DNA of 64,000 bases from Agelaius tricolor. Its lineage: Eukaryota; Chordata; Aves; Passeriformes; Icteridae. Shown in pieces: positions 25,771 to 36,880 of the stretch. Both the position numbers and the translations under genes were made by a program. Position 1 is the first letter of the stretch. Each line of letters opens with the position of its first letter. The notes under the pieces were generated by a model. It saw nothing but the letters and a program-made list of their open reading frames with translations. It ran no database searches and had not been told where the DNA came from. The stretch spans positions 46,220,501-46,284,500 of the forward strand of contig JALJCS010000009.1 in the NCBI GenBank assembly GCA_023055355.1. Reading direction: 5' to 3'.

Positions 25771-27749
25771 AATTCCTGGTTCAGGGATGCCCAACAGCAG
25801 AGCCACCTCTCCTCCATCCCTGCATATAAATATTGGAGGGTGAAAGTAAGTCTTGAGCCAGAGAACAAAATGAAATACAAACAGCCTGTTGAACTACACG
25901 AAATTAAGGACCTGGGCTTTAATTAAATATTTATTCATAGACCTTAAAGGCAGACAAACCCCTTACAATAGAGTTTCATGTCACTGTTTTCATCCTTGAT
26001 AAGAGGATCCTTGCATCAGCCAGCCTGGGTGCTCACCTCTCAGAGACACTATTCAACATAATAATAGTAATTCTATATATTTGCCATCTAACAGGCTAAA
26101 GATTATTAAGATATTATTTATTAGTATTAACCTGCTTTCCTGAAGGAGAAGAATGCATCTTCTGGGTCCTGAGTGCAACACATGTGAGATAGAAAAAAAA
26201 ATTAGTTCTGGAATTTCAGAAATTCTAACACAATTCCTGGCTGGCTGCATGTCACAGTATTTGTCTGTATCTTTAGTCACTATATGGATTCTAAAGATTT
26301 AGACTCTGAAGATTTTTCCACCTGAGGGGATCTTGAGTTGTATGACCACTGGAAGATAAAGACCACACCAACATAGCAGAGAATTCCTCTCCCCTAGCAG
26401 ACAAGCCCCTTTTCTCACGTACAAAAATTAAAACTTACACAAACTACTGACCAACAGTAGTTTGCTGAGCCATACAGCACTGGACACCAGACACAGGCTT
26501 GGTCAAAAGAACCTGTGAGTCAGAGAACATTAATTCCAGAACTGAAGATCTGTATCTTCCTGATGAAAATCCATGCACACCACAGCTCAGCTTAGCTGTT
26601 GAGATAGGAAAATCACTTCTACTCAGTGACAACCCAAGCTGTTTTGCGAAATATTGACTCTTGAATTTCTTGTAAAAGCAATTTGTAATTTGATGCTGTT
26701 GTCAGAGACAAGATGGTCCTTGGGATTAGCATTAACAAGCTGCTAAAATTTGGCAGAAAGTGCACAGCTTACATTATTTTCAAGAAATGTACTTCAACTA
26801 CTTCAGGATAATAACAATTAATTCTGCAGATCAGATAGAAAAAAAAATTAAAATAAGCAACAGGCACTGAGTTATCAGACACAGAATTAAAAATGAACAG
26901 CCAAACCAATAAATATGAATTTCATTAACCAGATCATGTTTCAAGGAGCAGCTGAAGAACAAAACACCTTTGAGTCATAAGCTCCTTAGTCGAGTGAAAT
27001 TGCCTCACCTTTATCTTTGAAATATCTTATCCTTTCATTTGGCTGTCATTAACTTCAAACAAATCACTCACCTGTCCCCAAATTTAAACATTACTGAAAT
27101 GGATTGATAAGAAGATGGCAGAACTGAACTGATGGCATTGCTGTTCCAGCCACCTTTACTGAAAGAAGCTCTGTCACAGAATCACAGAGACCCTTCCCAG
27201 AGCCAGTTGAGCCATCAGCCATGAAATTAATGCTGGATTTACATGGAGAGAACAGCATCAGTTTAGGGAAAAAAATCTGCCTGACCCACACCAAGTTTGG
27301 AAGTAGCACATAAAAATAAGAACTCACTAACCAAGGAATGTGCCTTGCCTAGGTTTCACTATAAATAACACTTCAACTAGTCAGAAAGGGCTACAAAACT
27401 CAGGGATCATAATTCATTTATTGAAATGGTCCTGGAAAATGGCAGGTTACCACCAGATGAATATCTTTTATTCCTGTGAAGGAATAAAAGGTGGCTTCAC
27501 ATGGGAGGGCTTGTTCTCTATTCTGTGAAGGAGCAAAATGAGCACCTTACCTGGAGATAAAAAACCTGGCAGCTAATTTGTGTCCAGCTCTGATGGTGGG
27601 ACATGTTTACAGAGGTACAAGGGACCTTAAAAAGTGGTGACTTCATTCTGCCTCAGTCCCAACACCAGGACCATTATACTTGCTTAAGTTCAGTTCAAAA
27701 TGAAAATGCTGTTGCAACCTGGGCTTAGAGGCAAGCATCCAACTTCCAC
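25771..27749. other. Intergenic, no gene seen
   Basis: Non-coding. TCACAGAATCACAGAG at 27175-27190 resembles a CR1 tail read backwards, but the sequence on either side does not continue the match. No coding region recognised. Confidence 0.5.
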
Positions 27750-27830
27750 ACAGAAGATCAAAACTGGAAATATCTCCAAAACAGAAGATCAAAACTGGAA
27801 ATATCTCCAAAACCAGAAGTATCTCCAAAA
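27750..27830 (+). repeat. Exact 31-bp tandem duplication plus partial third copy
   Basis: The unit beginning ACAGAAGATCAAAACTGG and ending ATATCTCCAAA occupies 27750-27780 and recurs without change at 27781-27811. A shortened third copy (CCAGAAGTATCTCCAAAAC) follows to about 27830. Confidence 0.95.
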
Positions 27831-28960
27831 CCCTCATGGAATGAAGCATGAATCCAGGAATATTATGTTTATTGCAGCACTGAGTCTGATTTGCCATCAC
27901 ATATTTAACCTGGAAGTTCCCACTGCTCTTACTTTTCACACAAAGTAAGGCAACCTTCCAATCAGAAAAGTCTAACAGAATGAAGCCTCATCCTGCACTT
28001 CATTTAATCAACTATCTGGAAACTTGTTCCAGACTGAATAAAAAAAAAATCTTTTGCATTTCTGTTAAGCTTCAGCATAGCAGGTTACAAAACTCTCACA
28101 ATACACCCAATTCTGAGTGTGCTATTTGTCCATGAACTATCCTATATTTCTCATCTGTCACAGGTCATTTAGCTCAGACAGGATGATAATAATAGAAGGA
28201 AGATGCAGGAAAAAGAACACTTACAAGTTATCATGTTGACAGCGAAGGGCACAATGCATTTGGGTTTGTTTTATCTTTTACCATAAAATACTTGTCCAGA
28301 CTTTGTGCTTTGTGAAGTTTTGGGTATTTCAGTACACCTTTCTTATGGATAGGGAAGATGGCACCACAGCCATTTCCACACCATATTCCTCTCAGGTTCA
28401 TATCATATATAAATCTTAGATAAGTATATATATAAATCATATATGCCTGACCACTGCATCTATATTAAACTAATTAATAAAAATAATGGACAACCTTCTC
28501 CATGTTCTAATGTACTTTTAATCTTACAAAGATATACATTTCAGATGGTTACATACAAATATTGAATGTTTCATATGATTTATCAGGAAGCATTAAAACT
28601 CAAAGCAGTGAACTGTAAATGAAGAGTGTCCAAGAACAGAACTCTGCAGCTTTTGTGCTTTCTGTTTTCCCTTCCTGTTGCTATTTTTTAATCTCTAGAT
28701 CTCCTTTCTGGGCAATCAATAAAAGGCTTTCACTTATGTTCTAATGTTTTATGTTGTCTCCCTCCAAACTTCATGGCGTGCAATATATTACAGTGGGCTG
28801 TTGTCTGCATTACTGTCATAACTTGCTCTGTTTTAGTAAATGCAAATTATCCTTCAGTGCCTTCTGTGAAGAGTTGAAAGAACTCATCAACCACCAAGGA
28901 GCAGCCCTCCTGTGCACGGGGAGGAATTTCCTACAAGTGGGAAGGAACAAGCAGCTTGTG
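27831..28960. other. Intergenic, no gene seen
   Basis: Non-coding. An AT-rich stretch with repeated ATATATAAATC lies at 28405-28446. The last 110 bases before the CR1 (about 28850-28960) may be an older part of the same element, but I cannot match them. Confidence 0.5.
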
Positions 28961-29124
28961 CTGGGAGCCAAGCTACTGCAAAAGCAGCTTTTGGCAGAAA
29001 ATAACCTGGGAGTCCTGCTGGACAACACAGGGAACATGAGCCAAGCCTTCAGCAAGGAAGGCTGACAAGATCCTAGGCTGCAGAAGGCTCAGGGGAGAGC
29101 TGATACTGGAGATAAATACCTGAA
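28961..29124 (+). mobile_element. CR1 LINE, end of ORF2 (left part of an interrupted copy)
   Basis: Reads like the C-terminal end of the CR1 reverse transcriptase frame. NNLGVLLDNTGNMSQAF corresponds to the family's DLGVLVD..LNMSQ stretch, followed by AAGATCCTAGGCTGCAGAAG (the 'ILGCI' region). The frame is broken just after this, with TGA at 29062. After a large internal deletion it reaches GATAAATACCTGAA, where a second element is inserted. The remainder of the copy resumes at 29376. Confidence 0.8.
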
Positions 29125-29375
29125 TCATAGAATCATTTGGGTTAGAAAATGTCTTTAAGATCTTAGAGTCCAACCCTTAGCCTAACACTGCTGAGTCCGC
29201 TGCTCAACCATATCCTTTAAGCATCTCCAGACATGTCAAGTCAACCCCTTCCATGGGGCAGCCTGCTCCAGGGCTTAATGACCCTTGTGGCAAAGAAATT
29301 TTTCCTAATATCCAACCTAAACATCCTCTTGGGTATCTTGAGGCCATGTCCTCTCATACTTGTTGTTTCCACCAG
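29125..29375 (-). mobile_element. CR1 LINE 3' end, inserted inside another CR1
   Basis: Plus strand begins with TCATAGAATCATTTGGGTTA, the reverse complement of a CR1 3' tail. It then shows AGTCCAACCC, GGCAGCCTGCTCCAGGGCTT and TTTTTCCTAATATCCAACCT in reverse CR1 order. The copy is 5'-truncated at about 29375. CCTGAA precedes it (29119-29124) and follows it (29376-29381), so it appears to have duplicated a 6-base target inside the older element. Confidence 0.9.
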
Positions 29376-29631
29376 CCTGAAGGGAGGGTTCAAAGAAGAC
29401 TGAGCCAGGCTCTTCTCAGCAGTGCCCAGTGACAGAACAAGAAGAGATGGGCATCAGCTGAAACACAGGAGGTGCTGCCTGAACATCAGGAAACACTTTT
29501 TCACTAGGAGGGTGACAAAGCACTGGCACAGGCTGAGCAGAGAGGTTGCAGAGGCATTCATGGGCCTTGGAGACCTACAGGAGGCATCTGGACATGGTCC
29601 TGGGCATCAGGACCATTTCACAATCCTATAA
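29376..29631 (+). mobile_element. CR1 LINE, 3' part of the interrupted copy
   Basis: Resumes the outer element with CCTGAAGGGAGGGTTCAAAG, then GAGCCAGGCTCTTCTCAGCA, GTGCCCAGTGACAGAACAAG, CTGAACATCAGGAAACACTT, GCACTGGCACAGGCTGAGCA and CTGGACATGGTCCTGGGCAT, all standard CR1 order. The very end is diverged (CACAATCCTATAAACC instead of a clean 8-bp tail). The frame at 29422-29631 is part of this remnant, not a gene. Confidence 0.88.
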
Positions 29632-31478
29632 ACCTGTGGGTAAATCTCTTCCTAAACACAGGTTATTAGAAATTGGCATGAGGGTTTATATCCTTCATGG
29701 TCTCACCTCATTGCCAACTGTTACCCTTTCCATCAGGGATGAGGCCAGGATAAAGAGAATTAGCAGAGTCCCTCAGTCTGGTTGTTACATTCATCTTGAA
29801 GTAGTTTTGGAAAATACAAAGATGAAGATCTTCACCAGCTTTGCACATCTGGGGAAATGATTCTTTTCTGAAACAGGCCTAAGCAAAGAGAAGTAAAGCA
29901 TCAGTTTACAATGTTTTAAAACTGCCAGGAACCTATTTTGTTTTGTGTACTACACACACACAACTGGGATCAACTCCCATGCATATTTCTACACATATAT
30001 TTTATTACTTTTTCTCACTCAAAGATCAGTAATGTTTTAAGAACTGCATCAGTTAAGAGTGCAGCTACTTTGCCTGTTGTAAAGCCACTGAGATCTCTGG
30101 TTTGGTCAAAATTGGCCAGCTTTACAGGCTGCCTCTTAGAGAGCATTTAGAGGTAAGGGTAAAAGCCACCCTCCATGAATCCCATAAGGTCTTGCAGTAA
30201 GTCATATCTGACATCCCATTTGTCATACTGATATCCTGAGACCAGAAGACAAATAGTCCTCAAAGTTGAAGGGAATGCTTCAGACAGAACTCACTTAAAA
30301 AGTAATAAGTTAATAAAGTCATCAGGCTTGTGGGCTGGGGTTTTTCTCAGACCTCTTTAAATAACTTCCTAGATAACGAAGAGAATTTAATTTTCCCGAT
30401 AAAATTAGACCAATTAATCAGACAGCACAGCAAAGGATATATTTCCCTTCAATAAGAGGACAACCAGCTATGTTATGATAAAGAATTTATTAGCAAGAAG
30501 AGTTCTCCTTAGACTTCCTTGGGAAATGAAGGGCAAGCCAATAGTAAAATATTTTAAAGCTCTTTGAGGGCTTTTGGAGCACTGGTGAAATGTGCACCAT
30601 CTATCAAGATTATTAAGATGAAACTATTAACCCTCTGACAGTTTAATAACCATTCTTTATGTTATAATAACACAGGGCCCCTTTGGGATCAAAGTTCCAA
30701 TTTTGGAGGCACTGTCCATCATTTGTCTGGGAAACTGAACCTTTGTGTTGGGCAAAACAGCAACAGGACCAGCCTACCCTACCTTTTGCTCCCTAAACTA
30801 TAGAACCTTGCAGTTCAGGTGCAGGTTCCTCCTTTTATAGACCTTTTAGGGTAAATAGTGCCACTGGGTCAGCACACTTCTTGGGGGATCACGGATCACT
30901 AGACCAAAGGAACAAATCTGAAAAAAGCATTCATGAAGTGTGGTCTCACAGATGTGAGGCACCCCTGTAGCTCATGGAGGTTTGGACCATTTCTAGATTT
31001 GGCATGTTGGGATTCCAGACTAACATCCAGTCCAGCACAGCTATCAGGGTGACATGCCAGGGCTGCCCAAAACATTGCTGCCATGACAAAGATGAGAGCC
31101 ATTCCTGCAGACAGTGGGTAATTAGTCCTGACAGAATGTGAAGATTCCACTGAAATCTCTCCTACAAGCTCATTGATGTCCTTACAGCTACCACACACTC
31201 ACAGTTTACTCTGTATGTTTTGCTTTATCCTTGTGAATATTAAGGTTTACAATGCAACCAAGAACTCTGCTTCCCTAAGAACTGGCAATGCATGATCTCC
31301 CAGAAAAGGAGCTTTTTGTAGAAATGTCATTGCAGCCAGGTTAAAGTTTCAGCCAGATTGATTACCAAGCTGTTTCTGTAGTAAAGCAAAGTGCTTTGTT
31401 GTCAGCTTGGTTTCCTTATCCAATCCATCCTCAGCTGCCACAGCTCAGCATTTGCCATATAACCCTTTGAGGGGACAC
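29632..31478. other. Intergenic, no gene seen
   Basis: Non-coding. A 99-codon minus-strand frame at 30899-31198 has no recognisable family. No named repeat seen. Confidence 0.5.
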
Positions 31479-31673
31479 TGTTCTGGTTTTGGATGGGACA
31501 GAGTTAACTTTCTTCCTAGCAGCAGGTGCAGTGCTGTGTTTTGGATTTAGGATGGGAATGATGTTGATAACACACTGCTTTCATTGCTGCTGAGCAGTGC
31601 TGGCTCCCCACCCTGCTGGGGACAGTGAGCAGGGAGCTGCACAGCTCTTTTTTGTCAGGATTAAACCATGACA
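31479..31673 (+). mobile_element. Solo LTR of an avian endogenous retrovirus, internally shortened
   Basis: Starts TGTTCTGGTTTTGGATGGGA, followed by CAGAGTTAACTTTCTTCCTA, GCAGTGCTGTGTTTTGGATT and TGTTGATAACACACTG, which I recall as the opening of an LTR family abundant in songbirds. It ends GGATTAAACCATGACA, close to that family's usual TTTAAACCACGACA ending. TG and CA termini are present. At 195 bases it is much shorter than the LTRs I recall, so the middle is probably deleted. No viral gene adjoins it, and I see no clean target-site duplication (GACAC before, GATAA after). Confidence 0.78.
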
Positions 31674-34600
31674 GATAATGCTCAAAATTCTCCTTGGATT
31701 TGGATCTGAGCTTTACCTGAGTTCACAAGAAAGGCAGTGCTGTTTTGGAGGCTGTGCCATACTCCTTGCTTTCTTAAGAAGGAAACAGAAATAACAACAC
31801 CTATAATTTTGCTAAGAAATTATATCCCAGCATTTAGATCAGAGCTTTTTTTTTTCTCTTACCTCTTTAGATTTAATTTTCTGCCTCTATTGCATCGGGG
31901 GTAGGTTGGTTTGCCCATCCAGTGTTCCATAAATGTCTGTTCTTTAAACACTTCCTGCCCCATTTTGCAAACCAGCTGTGCCTGGACAGGCCATGCTTCA
32001 AGTGGTGTAAGAAAACCTGCCAGGCACTGAAGCCAGTAGAGCCATGGGCAAAGTAAGGATACCCCTGTATTTTCCCAGCATCAGTCACTAGTAAGATCTC
32101 AGCAAAGCCTGTGCTAGGAGTCAGGGGAAGAGCTGACAACAAACAGTGGGAAGTAAAAGAAATCCTACCTAAATACTCCTGAACACCGCAAATGACAAGG
32201 TGGGGAGAGAGGGGGAAGGAAATGGGGACACACACAGGGCAGGAAGGATGAAATCAGAAAAATTGGGCCCAAAACCAGAGGCAAATATCACCAAATAAAT
32301 AATCACCAAATAAACAGAGGTGATTATACTCTCTGTCTGTAATCAACAGTCCTCAAGAGGTGCCTTTTTCCTCCTGTAATTTTTGCTGACTTGGTTTATG
32401 TTTAAATGCAGAAATGACTCCAACTTCCATAAACATTGTGCATACCAGCATTTCTAATGTGCACTTTTGGCCCTGTGCCTAATTTGATGTAGTTCACATC
32501 TGTAACCTTGCTACTTTTTGAAATTCAACCCTGACCTTCATCTATTCCTTCTCCAATGCAGCTCAGTTTTCTATCCTACCCTACACTTGGCAAAGTAGCA
32601 CTGTGTTCCTGACTGACAGTCCTACCAGATGTCTTTGGGTGACCTCAGTACCCTTCTGCAACTGTCAACTCTTCCCAAGTTTCTAATTTAAAACATCTCC
32701 CCCAAATCTCATCAGTGTTCTGTGTCAGCAGTCTAGGAGGGAAAAAAAAATAGAAAATACACTCATTTGCATAACCTTTCATTTCTACAAGGATCTCAGT
32801 GCCTAATAAGACATTGAGGATCTTCCTAATGTCATCTTCTGTCCTCGTGTTTAGGCAAGGTCAAGCTGGGCTGTCCCACTGAACTGGGACCATTTCAGAG
32901 GATGCTGATGTTTCCTCCCTTCCCTTCCCCCCCTGGGAATTAAATGCAGCTCCCCAAAACCCTCTCCCCAGCTCATCACAGAGTTCCTTAGAATCCTTGC
33001 AAATGTAGGGATTTTCTTTTTGCTGTAGTTATTGAAATCACCCCCAGAAAAACACTGCATCCCAAACTTGATGTCATGTGGGAAGTCACCTCCATCATCC
33101 AACTGGTTCATCAGTGTTTTCAAAGTTAATGTGAATTTTTTTTCATCAGAGCTTTTGAGGACTGTTCTCTTTTGACCCAAATCTTTAGGCTTCAGACAAA
33201 AAATACCAACATAAAACTTAAGCCATTGCATCCCACATTGGATGATGATGCTAAAAATCTCTCTCTCTGTGCAGTCCACTCTCCTTACATCAGAAGTGAA
33301 GAAATCTGATGCAGTCAGTGCCTCTTTCTCCTCTTCCAATCCTTAAGAATGTCTGGAGTTTTGCCCCTAGGATTAGAGTAAGGAAGGAGAGGAAGTTTTC
33401 TGGTATTTAAAGTTTAGATGGGTTAGTTGTTTTTGTCATTCTTTTCTTCAGCATGGTCTCCAAGAGTTTGTAATTTGTGCTACTCTAATTAACAAACTTG
33501 CTCTTAATTAAGCTGCATGAGAGCTTTGGCTGTGAGGAACATGGGCACTTATTTTAAGTTTCCTTTTATTCCAAGCTTTTAAGAAGATGCTTTTCAACTT
33601 CAGGCAGGCATTTAAGTCACATGAAGCTCAATGGCTTTTAAGAACCTGTGCTCTTTGCTGAATACAAAAAGATTTGGAGGCATCTTTAATTAGTCTGATG
33701 AAATTGGAGCTGGAAAGAACAGATTATGCTACTCTGTCTTATCTCTAAGTGTGTGCATTTTCCATGAGAGACAAAAAACTGCAGGCCCCTTTTGCCCATT
33801 TGCTATCCCGGTGCCTTTTAAACTCTCATGATTTATAAAGCATCCTTGGAATGGAAATCTAAATGTTTTAAAATGGGAATAAATGTTTTGGAGATTACAG
33901 AATATTAAGGCACCAAGAAGCACACAGTAAAGACCCCACAGGCCAAAGACAAAAAAAAAAAATCACATTCCTTATTACCTAAATGCTGACTATAGTTGAG
34001 CATCACAAAGTGGTAAAAAAAAAAAAAAAAGAAAAAAAAGGGAAAAAAACCCCACAACAAATCAACTTAGAAATTTACTGCATATAGTTGATTAAAACAA
34101 GGAATAAAAGAGGCAAATTGAATAGAAGAGGCAGAGAACTGAAATTAGCAGTCTAAAAAGAGCACTATCAAAATTACCCTGCTTTTATAAAATAATGTTT
34201 TGCAGCAAACTCCAAAGCATTTAATTTCCTGTGAAAACTTTCAGAGAGCCTGAAGGCATTGTTTGACCAGCTGTACAATACATCAGCTAAATGTCCTCTG
34301 AGTGAATAGATTCTCCTAGCAGAGGCACGTGCAGGATGTGTAACTTGTATTTCACACATTCTTTCAAGGCAGCCATGCAGCTCCACTGGCTCATCATTTG
34401 CATTCACAATGGACAGCTGGCATCACCCAAATGAAACATTACATTTGTTTTTGCTGGCAAATAAATTGAAAAAAAAAAAAAACAACAAAACCCAAACACC
34501 AAAAAAACCACTCCAGGAACAATAAAAACAGCAACCAAAAAAAAAAAGGATGGGAATGTCTTGAAAGGTTCTTCTGGATTCTTAAATGTTTAACTGGACT

Positions 34601-36584
34601 TTCAACAAATCAAAATATTCAGCTTTTCATGTATAATGAAAACTAAGGAAACAAAAAAACCACCAAAAACCCACAAACCCTTGCAAGAGCCCAGAACTCC
34701 AAATAGATAAGCTTGCCAAATCAGGAAGCTTGAAGAGGGAAGCATAATTATCTTAAGTGTCTGCTTCATTAGCAGCCCACGATGCAACAGGAAAGTTAAC
34801 CATATGTTGCACTTTGCTGAGGGAGAGGAAAGAACAAAACAAAAAAAGCCTGACACAGTCTCCTAAGCATCTGCTGAGTTCTGCAGGGTGAGAATCCTCC
34901 CCTTGCTTGTGTGAGTGGAAACACATCTACTGATTTTTAGATGTGGTCATGGACTTGACACGACCCAAGTTCCAGTCTCCTGTCGAAGCTCACCCAATTG
35001 TGATGGTGCAGACACCATGGATCCTTGTTCTTTTTAAACCCTGTTAACCTACAAGGCTGAAGTTTGTTAGTAACACATGCACATTGCAAGTTCTTAATGT
35101 GGAGAATTAAATACAAGCAGGATGTGGGAAGCCCCACCAGTCCCAGTGTCATAATTTCCAAGGCTCACTTTGCAATATGCAAACTTGCAGCAGGAGAGAT
35201 CTCAGCCAGCACTTCTGACTTACCTCAAGTCCTTCCCACTCTGGCAAATGCTGCCTGAAAAATTTCAACTCCAAGGGAGTTCTGGACTCAGTTTGGTGTT
35301 GTAGAATAGTTCTCAAATTCCCTCTTTACCTCTGTGCCAGCAAAAAGAATAAAACTTCTCTCCAAGATCCTTTGGTGGAAGAAAGAATTGTCTATAAAGA
35401 ACAGGATTAACTGATTACACCAAGCCATGCAGCTTTCATACAGTGAAGGCATTTCCTTCCTTTTGATGGAGAGGAACCATGAAACAACAAGAGATTTAAA
35501 ATCATGGAATGACTCAAGTGGATGTCTATGCAAGAGAAAGCATCTTTAAACAGGCAGCCTGATAAAAAGCACAACTGCATCCACAGTGAACAGAAGACAC
35601 AGTGTAACTACCTCTTATCCAGGTGTTTCAATGCTTTTATTTTTCTTACCTTCTTGCTATAATACTTTAAATGCAAAAGTGTATCTATAATTTTATTCCA
35701 AGAAATATTAGTGAACATTTATTGCTGTGCTCCCTTTGCCCTGCTCATTATTATTTGATAGCTCCTCACCAGGCCACCTTTCGTGATCTCATCTTGGATC
35801 CAGAACTTGAAGTTAAACACTGTTTCCTTCTCCAGCACTGATCCCTTGGACCTCATATTTACCCCTCTGACCTCAATCACATCAAAAACACTGGAGTGGG
35901 GTGATGAGGGAAACTAGACTGAAGCTAGACTGAGTCTAGCATTCAAGAATAAATGCTCCAGGCAAGCTTAGAAATGTGATGCTCTTAGAAAAATTAAAAA
36001 AAAAAAAAACTTTAAAAAATATTTTTTTAAATAATGTTTTATTTTTTATTTTTGAATGTCTGAAAATTTTACTTCTAAGCAGCACCTTTAAAATTAACGA
36101 GAAGAACATACTGGGAATATTTAAAGCCCAGTGAGAGTTATGCTTCTTTCCTCTGGATGTTCAACGGAGCATGGAAGCCAAATCCATTTTGTGCCTTGAA
36201 TAAAACCTCAGTATTATTCAAAATGCTGAGATCTGTGGAAATCTTGGTGCCTTCTTCCTTTCACTTCTGATGGCCACATTTGTCAGTGGGTAAAGAGGCT
36301 TGTGGCTGCATGGATCCAGCAGTTCTCAGTCAGTTAATGCAGATGCAATTTCCTGATATTGTGAAGAACTGCTAATTGTTGTTATCTCTCCCTTTGGTGC
36401 TATTAAGAAAAGGTTTAAATTGCTTCAAACTTCTGGACTGGTGAATCTCTTTTAAAAGCCACTTATTTAATTCTGGAAACATCAGGGAAATGCTACCAAT
36501 GATAAAGTCCTGCTGTTAAAATAAATATTGAATTCTGGTTTGCATCTGTATTTATTTTTAATGCAAACTGCTAAGGATTTGTTC
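31674..36584. other. Intergenic, no gene seen
   Basis: Non-coding. A 162-codon minus-strand frame at 32851-33339 and a 120-codon one at 31873-32235 contain no known domain and fit chance expectation. A-rich and A/C-rich tracts lie at 34015-34055, 34468-34545 and 34651-34680. A palindromic A/T stretch (TTAAAAAATATTTTTTTAA and neighbours) lies at about 36000-36055. Confidence 0.55.
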
Positions 36585-36880
36585 AGCAGTAGGAGTCTAT
36601 TTATCTGCATAATGCATGCTCTTGTTTACACATTATCCCTTGTTAAGTGTTATGTCCGCATATAAACAGACAAAAGAAAAAGCTGGACTGAAACCACATG
36701 AATCTGACAGGGGAACACTCTCGACAGAACAGACAAGGTTATGGGTTCTTAGCACACCCTTTCATGAATTGCCAAGTGATGACAATAGCCAGAATTTTAT
36801 TAAGGCTTATAAAAGGCTCTGCTGCACTCTGCTCTTAATCAATATGGTGCAAATGTTTGCATAAATAACATAAAATCCTG
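36585..36880. other. Candidate conserved non-coding element
   Basis: Compact, non-repetitive, moderately AT-rich stretch with dense transcription-factor-like words: CTGCATAATGCATGC (paired POU half-sites), TTGTTTACA (FOX-like) and TGCATAAATAAC (octamer-like). No coding evidence. The call rests only on motif look, and conservation cannot be seen from one sequence. Confidence 0.25.

Noticed and set aside
25458..25926. Overlapping long frames on both strands (up to 130 codons) over the A/C repeat
   Set aside because: They exist because A/C-only DNA has few stop codons. The translations are simple repeats.
27175..27190. TCACAGAATCACAGAG as a CR1 tail
   Set aside because: Two 8-mers alone are not enough, and flanking sequence does not continue the CR1 match.
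28751..29065. 104-codon plus-strand frame with LGVLLDNTGNMSQ
   Set aside because: Its recognisable part is the degraded end of a CR1 reverse transcriptase, annotated as a mobile element and not a host gene.
32851..33339. 162-codon minus-strand open frame
   Set aside because: No recognisable family or splice context, and the length is compatible with chance. A cross-species test for codon-like substitution would decide.
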